From: Paraburkholderia ginsengisoli NBRC 100965
Lineage (GTDB): Bacteria > Pseudomonadota > Gammaproteobacteria > Burkholderiales > Burkholderiaceae
Assembly: GCF_000739735.1 (NCBI RefSeq)
Contig: NZ_BBJF01000017.1
Coordinates: 62,001-126,000, forward strand
Reading direction: 5' to 3'
Length of the DNA stretch: 64,000 nucleotides
How positions within the stretch are numbered: position 1 is the first letter of the stretch; every line of letters begins with the position of its first letter. Of this stretch, positions 8,749 through 16,491 are shown in pieces. Both the position numbers and the translations under genes were made by a program. The notes below the pieces were generated by a model that had not been told where the DNA came from, did not search any database, and saw nothing but the letters and a program-made list of their open reading frames with translations.

Positions 8749-9558
8749 ATGTCCATACCGCACAACACATTCAAGCGCGCGCTCGCCGAAGGCCAGCCGC
8801 AATTCGGCCTGTGGGCCGCACTCGCCGACGCGTACGTGACCGAGTTGCTGGCCACCGCCGGCTTCGACTGGCTGCTGATCGACAACGAGCACGCGCCGAA
8901 CGACGTACGCAGCACGTTGTCGCAATTGCAGGCGGTGGCCGCCTATGCGTCGCATCCGGTGGTGCGTCCGGTGCGCAGCGACGCGGCGTTAATCAAGCAG
9001 TTGCTCGACATCGGCGCGCAAACGCTGCTGCTGCCGATGATCGACACGGCCGCGCAGGCGGTGGATGCGGTGGCCGCGACGCGCTATCCGCCGCAGGGCA
9101 TTCGCGGCGTGGGCAGTGCGTTGGCGCGCGCATCACGCTGGAACAGGATCCCCGATTATCTGAACACGGCGGCCCACGAGTTGTGCGTGCTGGTGCAGGC
9201 GGAAACCGTGCAGAGCATGGAGAATCTGTCGGCGATTGCGCGCGTCGATGGTGTCGACGGTGTGTTTTTCGGGCCGTCGGATTTGAGCGCGTCGATGGGC
9301 CTGCTCGGCAAGCCGGGCGACGCGAGCGTGCGCGCCGCGATTCGCCACGGCATCGACACCGTGCGCGGCGCGGGTAAGGCGGCGGGCGTGCTCGCACCGG
9401 ACCCGGCGATCGCCGCTGAATATCTCGCGGCGGGCGCGAGCTTCGTCGCAGTCGGCACGGACACGGGCCTGTTGAGCCGCGCGGCGGCGGAGCTTGCCGC
9501 GTCGTATAAGAACACGGCCGCAGCGGCTGCGTCGGCCAAAGACAAAGGCGGTTATTGA
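8749..9558 (+). CDS. hpaI: HpaI, 4-hydroxy-2-oxo-heptane-1,7-dioate aldolase
   Basis: A 269-residue class II (metal-dependent) pyruvate aldolase of the HpcH/HpaI family. Recognisable segments: FDWLLIDNEHAPND with Glu47, ETVQSMENLSAIARVDG with the metal Glu, and GVFFGPSDLSASMG with the metal Asp. It splits 4-hydroxy-2-oxoheptane-1,7-dioate into pyruvate and succinate semialdehyde, the last step of the encoded route. A Gly/Lys-containing C-terminal tail (about 15 residues) extends beyond the fold. It is the last gene of the operon; the next gene converges on it. Confidence 0.93.
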   Translation: MSIPHNTFKRALAEGQPQFGLWAALADAYVTELLATAGFDWLLIDNEHAPNDVRSTLSQLQAVAAYASHPVVRPVRSDAALIKQLLDIGAQTLLLPMIDTAAQAVDAVAATRYPPQGIRGVGSALARASRWNRIPDYLNTAAHELCVLVQAETVQSMENLSAIARVDGVDGVFFGPSDLSASMGLLGKPGDASVRAAIRHGIDTVRGAGKAAGVLAPDPAIAAEYLAAGASFVAVGTDTGLLSRAAAELAASYKNTAAAAASAKDKGGY

Positions 9559-9590
9559 TCTGAGCCGCGAGTTAACAGCTACGGGCCATG

Positions 9591-9604
9591 AGCCGCGCGC
9601 GGCT
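9591..9604. terminator. palindrome between convergent hpaI and GGDEF-EAL gene
   Basis: AGCCGCGCGCGGCT is a perfect 14-bp palindrome in the 81-base gap between two converging genes. It could fold as a short hairpin in both transcripts and act as a bidirectional transcription block, but there is no flanking T-run, so this is tentative. Confidence 0.3.
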
Positions 9605-9639
9605 TGTGACTCCTCGTGCCCCGCGCGCCCCGCCACGCC

Positions 9640-11973
9640 TCATTCCCCCGCCGGCCACGGCAACCCCAACTCCGACCAGTCCAACTCCACCCCAATCACC
9701 GATCGCTCCGCCGCGAACTGCACGGCAAGCGTCACCGCGATGCAAGGCCGTCCGCTTGCCAGCGAAAGATAAGGATTACTGGCGATTGCAACGCCCGGCA
9801 ACAGCACCGCATTGCGGAAATACGGCCGATGATCCCAGCGCGCATCGCGCGGATTCGCCACCGGATGCAGCGACGCGCCCTCCTTGCTCCACGCCGGCCC
9901 CGGCACCTCGTGCCCGATCTGCCGGCCCGAATCGTCGAGAATAAAGCAGCTGATGCAACGCTCGAACGTCGCGAGCGTCGCAAACGCTTCGTCCATCACG
10001 ACGCCCGCCAGCAACGCATCGGCGGCACGCCGCAACGCGAGCCGGTACGGCTCGACTTCGGATTCGAACAGCGCGTGCTGATGCGCGCGCCCCTGCGCAA
10101 TCACGTCGAACGCGTCGTCGATCTGCTGGTGCATCGACTCCGGCGGCGCAATCTCCACCGCCGGCCGGCCGAGCAGATAGCCCTGCGCGAAATCCACGTT
10201 CGATTCGACCGCGAGTATCAGCTCCTCGGTGGTCTCCACCCCTTCGACGACCACCAGCATCCCCGCCTGGTGCAGCAGCGACACGAGCTTGGGCAGGATC
10301 GGCTGGCCGGTGCCGTGCGTGGTCGCGCGAATCAGTTCGCCGTCGAGCTTGACGAGGTCCGGGCGAATCCGCAGCAGCCGGTCGAGATTCGACTGCCCCG
10401 CGCCGAAATCGTCGACGGCGATCAGGAAGCCGTGCTCGCGGTACACGGCCGCCGCGCGCGACATGTCGTCGACACTGCCGCCGTGCGATTCGAGAATCTC
10501 CAGAATCACGCGCTCGGTGTCGAGTCCCGAGGTCCGTACGATCGTCGCGAGCTGGTCGGCGTAACCCTCGGCGATGAACGTGGCCGGCAGGATGTTGAGG
10601 AACAGCCACGCGTCGTCCGGCAGCGATCGGCAGGCGTTGCCCACGTGCACTGCGTGACTCGCGCGATCGAGCGCGCCTTCGTCGTGCGACGGCTTCGGCG
10701 CGAACATCACCACGGGCGGTACCAGCGTGCCATCGTCCTGCTCGCCGCGCAGCAGCGCCTCGAACCCCACCTGCTTCTGATGCGACAGGCTGTAAAGCGG
10801 CTGGAAGTGCGAGATCAGATAAAAATCGTCCCACCGATACCGCCGTTGCCCATCGCGCTCCGCAGCGGGCGCATCGGCGCCGGGCGATTGCAGCGCGTCG
10901 AGCGGCAGCGCGCGCTCGGCGCACACGCGGTTGCGGCCCGATTGCTTCGCGCGCAGCAGCGCTTCGTCGGCGCGGTCGAGCAGCACCATGATGCTTTCGC
11001 CGCGCCGATGTTCGGCCACGCCGAAGCTCGCGGTCAGGTTGCCGTCCGGGCGCTCGATCGCCGCGATTGCGCCGCGCAGCCGCTCGGCCAGTTGCAGCGC
11101 GCCCGCGAGGCCGTCGTGCAGCAGCACCGCGAACTCCTCGCCGCCGATCCGGCTCACGCTGTCGTTGGCAGTGGTTTCGTCCATCAGCACCTGGGCGACC
11201 CGATGCAACGCATGGTCGCCGAGCGCATGGCCGAAGCGGTCGTTCAAAGACTTGAAGTTGTCGATGTCGACGAAGATCGCGCTGATGCGCGCGTCGGGCG
11301 CGCTCGCGCCGAGCCGGCGCTCCGCCTGCTTGACGAATGCGCGGCGGTTTTGCAGGCCGGTCAGCGGATCGGTCGCAGCGAGTTGCGCGAGCTGGTTTTC
11401 GAGCAGGAAGTGGCTGCGCCTGAAGCGGTAAAAGCCGAAGTGAAACACCGTGGAAGTCGGCATGCCGATCGCCACGATCCACATCCACAGTACGACGTCG
11501 ACGTCATGCGCGAACGGCTCGCCGAGCAGCAGCGCGAACGCCGCCGCGTAAAACAGCGCGCTGCCGGTGAAAAAATGCGTCGGCGTGAGCCATAGCGGCG
11601 CGGCGCAGATCGGCACCACCACCAGCGCGGGCAGTACCCACAGCAGAGGTTGCGCAACGCCGGCGGTATTCAGCGCGAGGCCCGCCAGCAACACCTGCAT
11701 GTACGCGACGCCGATCGCGCCGAACGCCCAGGTCGACTTCGCGGTCGGAATCGCCAGCACCAGCAGCACGAGCAACAGCGCACAGAGCAGCCGGTAGGCG
11801 AGCGGTGTTGCCGGGCCGTCGACCAGGTTGCGCGCCCCGACCATACAGAGGAACGCGACCACCGTGAACGCCATCGTCACTGTGGAGAGCGGCCGCTGGT
11901 GTTCCAGCGAGCGCTGGTGAAAGCGCTCGCGCACACCGGGATCGGGCAGGTGCTGCGTTGAGGTGGCAGACAT
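9640..11973 (-). CDS. membrane GGDEF-EAL c-di-GMP enzyme with C-terminal sensory domain
   Basis: A 777-residue protein: about six hydrophobic helices (residues ~30-185), a GGDEF domain with intact RIGGEEF (~277), an EAL domain with the signature FEALLRG (~404), and a C-terminal ~150-residue region (ending in SNPYLSLASGRPC and a short tail) that resembles the PAS-like domain of YkuI-type EAL proteins. The inhibitory RxxD site before GGEEF is absent (TAND). It may make and/or degrade c-di-GMP at the inner membrane. It lies 3 kb from the cellulose operon, whose BcsA binds c-di-GMP, but reads the opposite way. Which activity dominates cannot be told from sequence. Confidence 0.88.
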   Translation of the reverse strand: MSATSTQHLPDPGVRERFHQRSLEHQRPLSTVTMAFTVVAFLCMVGARNLVDGPATPLAYRLLCALLLVLLVLAIPTAKSTWAFGAIGVAYMQVLLAGLALNTAGVAQPLLWVLPALVVVPICAAPLWLTPTHFFTGSALFYAAAFALLLGEPFAHDVDVVLWMWIVAIGMPTSTVFHFGFYRFRRSHFLLENQLAQLAATDPLTGLQNRRAFVKQAERRLGASAPDARISAIFVDIDNFKSLNDRFGHALGDHALHRVAQVLMDETTANDSVSRIGGEEFAVLLHDGLAGALQLAERLRGAIAAIERPDGNLTASFGVAEHRRGESIMVLLDRADEALLRAKQSGRNRVCAERALPLDALQSPGADAPAAERDGQRRYRWDDFYLISHFQPLYSLSHQKQVGFEALLRGEQDDGTLVPPVVMFAPKPSHDEGALDRASHAVHVGNACRSLPDDAWLFLNILPATFIAEGYADQLATIVRTSGLDTERVILEILESHGGSVDDMSRAAAVYREHGFLIAVDDFGAGQSNLDRLLRIRPDLVKLDGELIRATTHGTGQPILPKLVSLLHQAGMLVVVEGVETTEELILAVESNVDFAQGYLLGRPAVEIAPPESMHQQIDDAFDVIAQGRAHQHALFESEVEPYRLALRRAADALLAGVVMDEAFATLATFERCISCFILDDSGRQIGHEVPGPAWSKEGASLHPVANPRDARWDHRPYFRNAVLLPGVAIASNPYLSLASGRPCIAVTLAVQFAAERSVIGVELDWSELGLPWPAGE

Positions 11974-12149
11974 ATTGATGGGTTATCAGGCTGGTTCCAG
12001 TCACTCCGCCAATGGTTATCGGCAAATGTCTTACCAATATTTATGCCTGCCGCGCAATGAGGTAAAAATTTCATGCGGGCTGCGGTCGTGCTTCGCCTCT
12101 CGCCCTTCGCGTCGTCGCCTTTCTCCCTTCGCCCGCTACCCGCTCGCCC

Positions 12150-13298
12150 TCATGCAGCCGCCATCACGCGATTTCGGCCCGCCTCCTTGGCCGAGTACAA
12201 CGCGCCGTCGGCGCGGGCCATCAACTGCGCGAGCGATTCAGCGCGCCGATGCTGGTCCACGCCGACGCTGAACGTGTAGCGCAGCCCGCGCGGCAATTCG
12301 GCCGGCGTTTGCGCGGCAAGCCGGCCGCGCAAACGATCCAGCAGCGCGACCGCGTCGGCGATGGTGGTCGCCGGGCACAGCACGCCGAACTCCTCGCCGC
12401 CCAGCCGGCCGAACACGTCGCCGACCCGCAGGTTGTCCGCGACGAACGCCGCGAAGTGCACCAGCACCTGATCGCCGGCCGCGTGGCCGTGGGTATCGTT
12501 GACGGCCTTGAACGAATCGATATCGATGATCGCCAGCGTCAGCGGCGAGCGACTGCGCAGCGACGCCTTCAGCAGCGCGTCGCCGATCGCGAGAAAAGCG
12601 CGGCGCGACAGCGCGCCGGTCAGGTCGTCGACGTTCGCCAGCCGCTCCAGCCGCTCGGCGAGACGGTCGTGCGCAAGCATCACGACGCCGATCGACAGAC
12701 ACGGCGGCGCGAGGATGCCCAGCGCGAGAAAGATGATGTTGGACGGCGAGACCTCCATCAGACCGGACTGTTTCAACATGCCGAAGCCGTACATCACACC
12801 GCGCGACGCATGTCCCGCGCACAACAGCAGCGCCGCCACCGCGAGGAAGTAATAGCTGTAGCGCGGCCGGTTCGACGGACGGCCGCGCAGCATCAGCGCG
12901 GCGAGCGTCGCATAGAGGGCCGCGTGATACGTCGACACCAGCGCGACGCGCGCATTGAAATCGGGCGCCGCGAAGGTCCAGTACGAAATGCCGATCAGCA
13001 CCGCGACGAGGCCCGCATACGCGACCCACGGCCGCGTGCGACGGCCGAGAAACCGCAGACAGCCTTCGATCACCAGCAGTAGCGAAAGAGCCAGCAACAC
13101 GTTCGCCGCGACGAAGGTCAGCCAGCGCGACGCATGCCCTTGCATCGCGAACGCGAGCAGCGCGACGATCGCGACCGCGTTGGCGGCGATCCAGTAGCCG
13201 ACGCCGGGGATCGCCGCGCGCCACAATGAGCCGAGCACGGCCATCGCCATCGCGCTGGATAAAACGGTGACCAGCAGAATACTGAGTGGATTGAGCAT
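12150..13298 (-). CDS. membrane diguanylate cyclase (GGDEF)
   Basis: A 382-residue protein with about six to seven N-terminal membrane helices (residues ~1-215) and a C-terminal GGDEF domain carrying GRLGGEEFGVL. The inhibitory I-site is present: RVGD placed exactly five residues before GGEEF, so product feedback is expected. It should convert two GTP into c-di-GMP. It is oriented away from the cellulose operon, sharing a 607-base intergenic region with bcsD, which makes it a good candidate supplier of the signal for BcsA. A 176-base gap separates it from the GGDEF-EAL gene, so they may be separate units. Confidence 0.9.
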   Translation of the reverse strand: MLNPLSILLVTVLSSAMAMAVLGSLWRAAIPGVGYWIAANAVAIVALLAFAMQGHASRWLTFVAANVLLALSLLLVIEGCLRFLGRRTRPWVAYAGLVAVLIGISYWTFAAPDFNARVALVSTYHAALYATLAALMLRGRPSNRPRYSYYFLAVAALLLCAGHASRGVMYGFGMLKQSGLMEVSPSNIIFLALGILAPPCLSIGVVMLAHDRLAERLERLANVDDLTGALSRRAFLAIGDALLKASLRSRSPLTLAIIDIDSFKAVNDTHGHAAGDQVLVHFAAFVADNLRVGDVFGRLGGEEFGVLCPATTIADAVALLDRLRGRLAAQTPAELPRGLRYTFSVGVDQHRRAESLAQLMARADGALYSAKEAGRNRVMAAA

Positions 13299-13905
13299 GG
13301 CATTTGAGTGAATCGAACGACGTGACTACGACACGGTACTGATTGCGTGTGCCTGGGCGAGCGCTTTATACGCGCGATTAATACGCAAACTCACACCAAC
13401 TCGTGAGCCATTGTCTACGCGGCGGTTTGTTGCAAACTCGTAAGCTTATCCGGACCACGTAAAAATTGCGGCATCACGCTGCGCGCAAGATTTTGCAAGG
13501 CAGCCGTCACGACCAACCGGCGCGGCTCCCGAAAACGTTGCATTTAGCACGAAACGTAAAAGCTAAAAGATCGGCGGAATTATCCGTTAAACCACCTATG
13601 GCGGACGACTTTACGTTCCGCATCGACGGTGGAAAAGCGTCCTGTGCATCCGCATCAGCAAAAATTACGTAATCACCGTGCATCCATCGCAGGCGATTCT
13701 GCGTATAAGCTGACGAATGTTAAGTGGCTAAAACTTAATCTCTTAAGTAGACTTCCCCCGAAGTGTGTCGGACCGACTAGACATCCTGGCAAGAGTCACT
13801 TAGGACGCGTGCAACGCGCGATTTTCCCGAAGCACTTTGATATTCACCCGGCCGTCGCACCCGTTTTTTTATGCGGCTTGAAGCAGCGGCCATTTCCCGG
13901 AAACC
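13299..13905. promoter_or_regulatory. divergent control region upstream of bcsD
   Basis: This 607-base region between the diguanylate cyclase and bcsD has no convincing gene and is clearly more AT-rich than its surroundings, especially 13,550-13,760. It holds the palindrome ATTACGTAAT (13664-13673) and an alternating array TTAAGT - ACTTAA - TTAAGT at 13720-13725, 13733-13738 and 13743-13748. It must contain the bcs promoter and probably that of the cyclase; I could not place -35/-10 boxes with confidence. No sigma-54 element was seen. Confidence 0.6.
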
Positions 13906-14361
13906 ATGGTCCCAATTCTCGATTACCTGCTGGAACGCCAGATCTCGCCGCAGTGGCGCGGCATGCTGAGCGCGTTGGCCGCCGAGTTCGAAGCACAGAT
14001 CGGTCGCGCGGAGTTGCGCCAGTTGATGCACCGTGTGGGCAGCCGGTTCGCGGCGGCGCATCCGCTGCCCGCATGCGGATCGACGGCTGAGCTTGCGCAG
14101 GCGTTGAATTTTTACTGGCAGCAGATGGATTGGGGCTACGTCGAACTGGCCGACGAAGCCGAGTCGCTGCGCATCGTTCACTACTGCGCACCGCTGCAGG
14201 CTTTCGGCGATACCGCGCTGAGCTGGACCCCGGCGTTTCTCGAAGGCGTCTATCAGACCTGGTTGAGCGCGCTGGGCGCGCAAGGCCTGTCGGTCGCGCA
14301 GACGAGTGCGTACGGTGAGGACACCGCGCTCGAGTTTCGTCTGGGGCGTCATCCCGCGTGA
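13906..14361 (+). CDS. bcsD: BcsD, cellulose synthase subunit D
   Basis: A 151-residue protein of the BcsD (AxCesD) family; the opening ILDYLLERQISPQWRGMLS and the run LNFYWQQMDWGYVEL are typical. BcsD forms periplasmic or cytosolic octameric rings that help order glucan chains or the synthase array and is the mark of crystalline-cellulose (type I) bcs operons. Shine-Dalgarno is weak before ATG 13906, but no other in-frame start exists nearby. First gene of the bcs operon. In Komagataeibacter the proline-rich partner BcsH organises BcsD; here the next gene is proline-rich BcsP. Confidence 0.9.
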   Translation: MVPILDYLLERQISPQWRGMLSALAAEFEAQIGRAELRQLMHRVGSRFAAAHPLPACGSTAELAQALNFYWQQMDWGYVELADEAESLRIVHYCAPLQAFGDTALSWTPAFLEGVYQTWLSALGAQGLSVAQTSAYGEDTALEFRLGRHPA

Positions 14362-14404
14362 TAGGCGGCGCATGGCGCGCGACGCGATGGCTCGCGAATC
14401 AGGC

Positions 14405-14425
14405 ACGCATGCGCCGGGCATGCGT
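14405..14425 (+). other. mRNA hairpin in bcsD-bcsP spacer
   Basis: ACGCATGC (14405-14412), a 5-base loop and GCATGCGT (14418-14425) form an 8-bp stem in the 277-base gap between bcsD and bcsP. The gap otherwise has no credible gene (a short Arg-rich frame was rejected). The hairpin may tune stability or attenuation between bcsD and the downstream genes; no T-run follows. Confidence 0.35.
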
Positions 14426-14638
14426 CGTGCAACACGCGCTCGCAAACGGCTCGCGGCGGCTCGCAACCGATCAAGCGCAGCGCACGGCGCAGCGGCACCG
14501 GCATCAGCATCAGGCAAGGTAGCGACGCAGTAGAGCAAACGCGCCGGACCGGAGCGCGTGCAGTGGCAAGACAAGGGTTTTAGCGCCGCGAGAACTAAGG
14601 ATCGAGGCAAGGCAAGTCATGAACAAGACGGCGGCATT

Positions 14639-15706
14639 ATGAGTTCATCGAGCGACATCGAAAAACTATTCGATCACTTTGGCGGCGACGCCAACGCGTA
14701 CCAGGAAATCGGCCGCGAAAACGAAGCGCGTTCGGCGCGCACGCGCTGGCCGCTTCTGGTGACGCTGGATCTGACGCAACCGGCGATTCCGGCGATCGGG
14801 CAACCGCGCGAGCCGAAGCCTCAGGCGCCGGTAAGCGCGACGCCGCTGGCGGTCGATCGCCAGGACACGACGCCGAAGGATGTTGCCGCGGTCACGCGCG
14901 CCAAGGCGCCGCTGTTCGCGCGCTCGCCGCGGCGGGATATTCCGCCGGTGGCGGTGGCTGCGCCGCAACCCGCCGCGCCGAGCGGCGCGTCGCGTTTCGG
15001 CTCGCTCGAAGCCGAAGAGGACAGCGCGGCGTCCGCGAGCGGTCGGATCGGTGGGTCGGCGCAAGGGACGCAGTCGACTGGGTCGGCTCCCGTTGCACCT
15101 GTTGCAGCCGGTGCTTCGGCACCGTTCGCTTCTGTCGCGCCTGTTGCTTCCGCAGCTTCCGCTTCTGCTCCGGTAGTCGATGCGGCTTCGTCCGTGCCCG
15201 CTGCCGCGCCGGCCGCCATACCGCCTCTCGCTACGTCGCACCGGCTTGCGCCGGTCTCCGCCGTGCCGCCGGCCGCATCGATGCCACCGGCAAGCCCGCC
15301 CCCCAGTGCGCCGCCTGCGTTCCTGTTCCGCACGCCGGCCATGCAAACGCAGGCGCCCGCCCAGGCCGCCGCGCCCACGTGGGCACAAGCATCCGCGCCT
15401 GCGGCGTCGCCCGCATTCGCGCCGGCACCGGCCACAGCACCGGCGCACGCCTACGCTCACGCGTATGCCCCGGCAACTCCCACTGCGTCCGCACAGCCGG
15501 CGCAACCAGCACAGCCCGCCTCCATCCTCGGCAAACTGTTCGCTACGGACCCGCAAGCCGCAGCGCCGCAACCCGCCGCGGCCGCCAGCGAATCCGCGCC
15601 GCTGCAATCGGTCTTCGACCGTCTGCGGGGCGCACCCGCTCCCACTGCCGCCACGACGGCCGGCGTCGCCAATTCATGGCTGGTCAACGGCCCGCGTCGC
15701 TCATGA
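14639..15706 (+). CDS. bcsP: BcsP-like proline/alanine-rich cellulose synthesis protein
   Basis: A 355-residue protein with a short conserved N-terminus (SSDIEKLFDHFGGDANAYQE, then IGRENEARSARTRWPLL) resembling BcsR, followed by a long Pro/Ala-rich, almost certainly disordered region (~65-320). Short hydrophobic islands punctuate it: APLFARSP, SRFGSLE, SILGKLFATD and SVFDRLRGAP near the C-terminus. BcsR stabilises BcsQ in E. coli, and BcsQ is the next gene, overlapping by 4 bases. I infer a scaffold joining BcsD and BcsQ at the synthase. The ATG at 14639 is preferred since the BcsR-like part begins there. Symbol by family resemblance and position. Confidence 0.65.
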   Translation: MSSSSDIEKLFDHFGGDANAYQEIGRENEARSARTRWPLLVTLDLTQPAIPAIGQPREPKPQAPVSATPLAVDRQDTTPKDVAAVTRAKAPLFARSPRRDIPPVAVAAPQPAAPSGASRFGSLEAEEDSAASASGRIGGSAQGTQSTGSAPVAPVAAGASAPFASVAPVASAASASAPVVDAASSVPAAAPAAIPPLATSHRLAPVSAVPPAASMPPASPPPSAPPAFLFRTPAMQTQAPAQAAAPTWAQASAPAASPAFAPAPATAPAHAYAHAYAPATPTASAQPAQPAQPASILGKLFATDPQAAAPQPAAAASESAPLQSVFDRLRGAPAPTAATTAGVANSWLVNGPRRS

Positions 15707-16491
15707 AAGTCATTGCGGTGGTGTCCGCCAAGGGCGGGGTCGGCAAGACCACCCTCGCCGCCAACCTCGCTTCCGTGCTGGCCACCAGCGGCCGGCGCGT
15801 GATCGCCCTCGACCTCGACCCGCAGAACGCGCTGCGTCTGCACTTCGGCGTGCCGCTCGACAGCATCGACGGCCTGTCGCGCGCGACGCTGAGCGGCGAC
15901 CCGTGGCAATCGGTGATGTTCGACGGCGTCGACGGCGTGACCGTGTTGCCGTACGGCGCGGTGCTCGAAGACGACCGCCGCCGCTTCGAGGCGTATATCG
16001 ACCACGAACCGCGCTGGCTCGCGCAGTCGCTGCAGAACCTGCGGCTCGACCCGACCGACATCGTCATCATCGACACGCCGCCGGGTTCGTCCGCGTATGT
16101 GCGCACCGCGTTGTGCGCGGCCACCTTCGCACTGAACGTGGTGCTGGCCGACGCCGCGTCGTACGCGGCGATTCCGCAGATGGAGCGTCTGATCGCCACT
16201 TACGCCGCGCCACGCGCCGAGTTCGGCGGCGAGGGCTATGTGATCAACCAGATCGACCAGTCGCGCCAGCTCACCAAGGACGTGCTGAAGGTGCTGCGCC
16301 AGATGCTCGGGGCAAAGGTATTCCCCGGCGTGATCCATCTGGACGAAGGCGTGAGCGAAGCGCTCGCGTGCGACACCACGCTGATTCACTACGATCCGCT
16401 CAGCCAGGCGGCCGCCGATTTCCGCGCGTGCGGCACGTGGCTGATGGCGGCGCTCGACGCGATCGCCGTCTCGCCGAGGAACGTCGCATGA
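15703..16491 (+). CDS. bcsQ: BcsQ, ParA/MinD-like ATPase of cellulose synthesis
   Basis: A 262-residue deviant-Walker P-loop ATPase: SAKGGVGKTTLAANLAS (Walker A with signature lysine), ALDLDPQNALRLHFG, and DIVIIDTPPGSS (Walker B). BcsQ/YhjQ localises the cellulose machinery, often at the pole, and together with BcsR is needed for synthesis in E. coli. It overlaps both neighbours by ATGA, so bcsP-bcsQ-bcsA are translationally coupled. Lengths and motifs are normal, with no sign of damage. Confidence 0.93.
   Translation: MKVIAVVSAKGGVGKTTLAANLASVLATSGRRVIALDLDPQNALRLHFGVPLDSIDGLSRATLSGDPWQSVMFDGVDGVTVLPYGAVLEDDRRRFEAYIDHEPRWLAQSLQNLRLDPTDIVIIDTPPGSSAYVRTALCAATFALNVVLADAASYAAIPQMERLIATYAAPRAEFGGEGYVINQIDQSRQLTKDVLKVLRQMLGAKVFPGVIHLDEGVSEALACDTTLIHYDPLSQAAADFRACGTWLMAALDAIAVSPRNVA

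Noticed and set aside
13299..13905. Possible sigma-54 promoter or small RNA in the bcs upstream region
   Set aside because: No GG-N10-GC element at the right spacing, and no promoter plus terminator pair to support an RNA gene.
14306..14533. 75-codon frame overlapping the end of bcsD
   Set aside because: Arg/Ala-rich, no ribosome site, overlaps bcsD; likely composition artefact.
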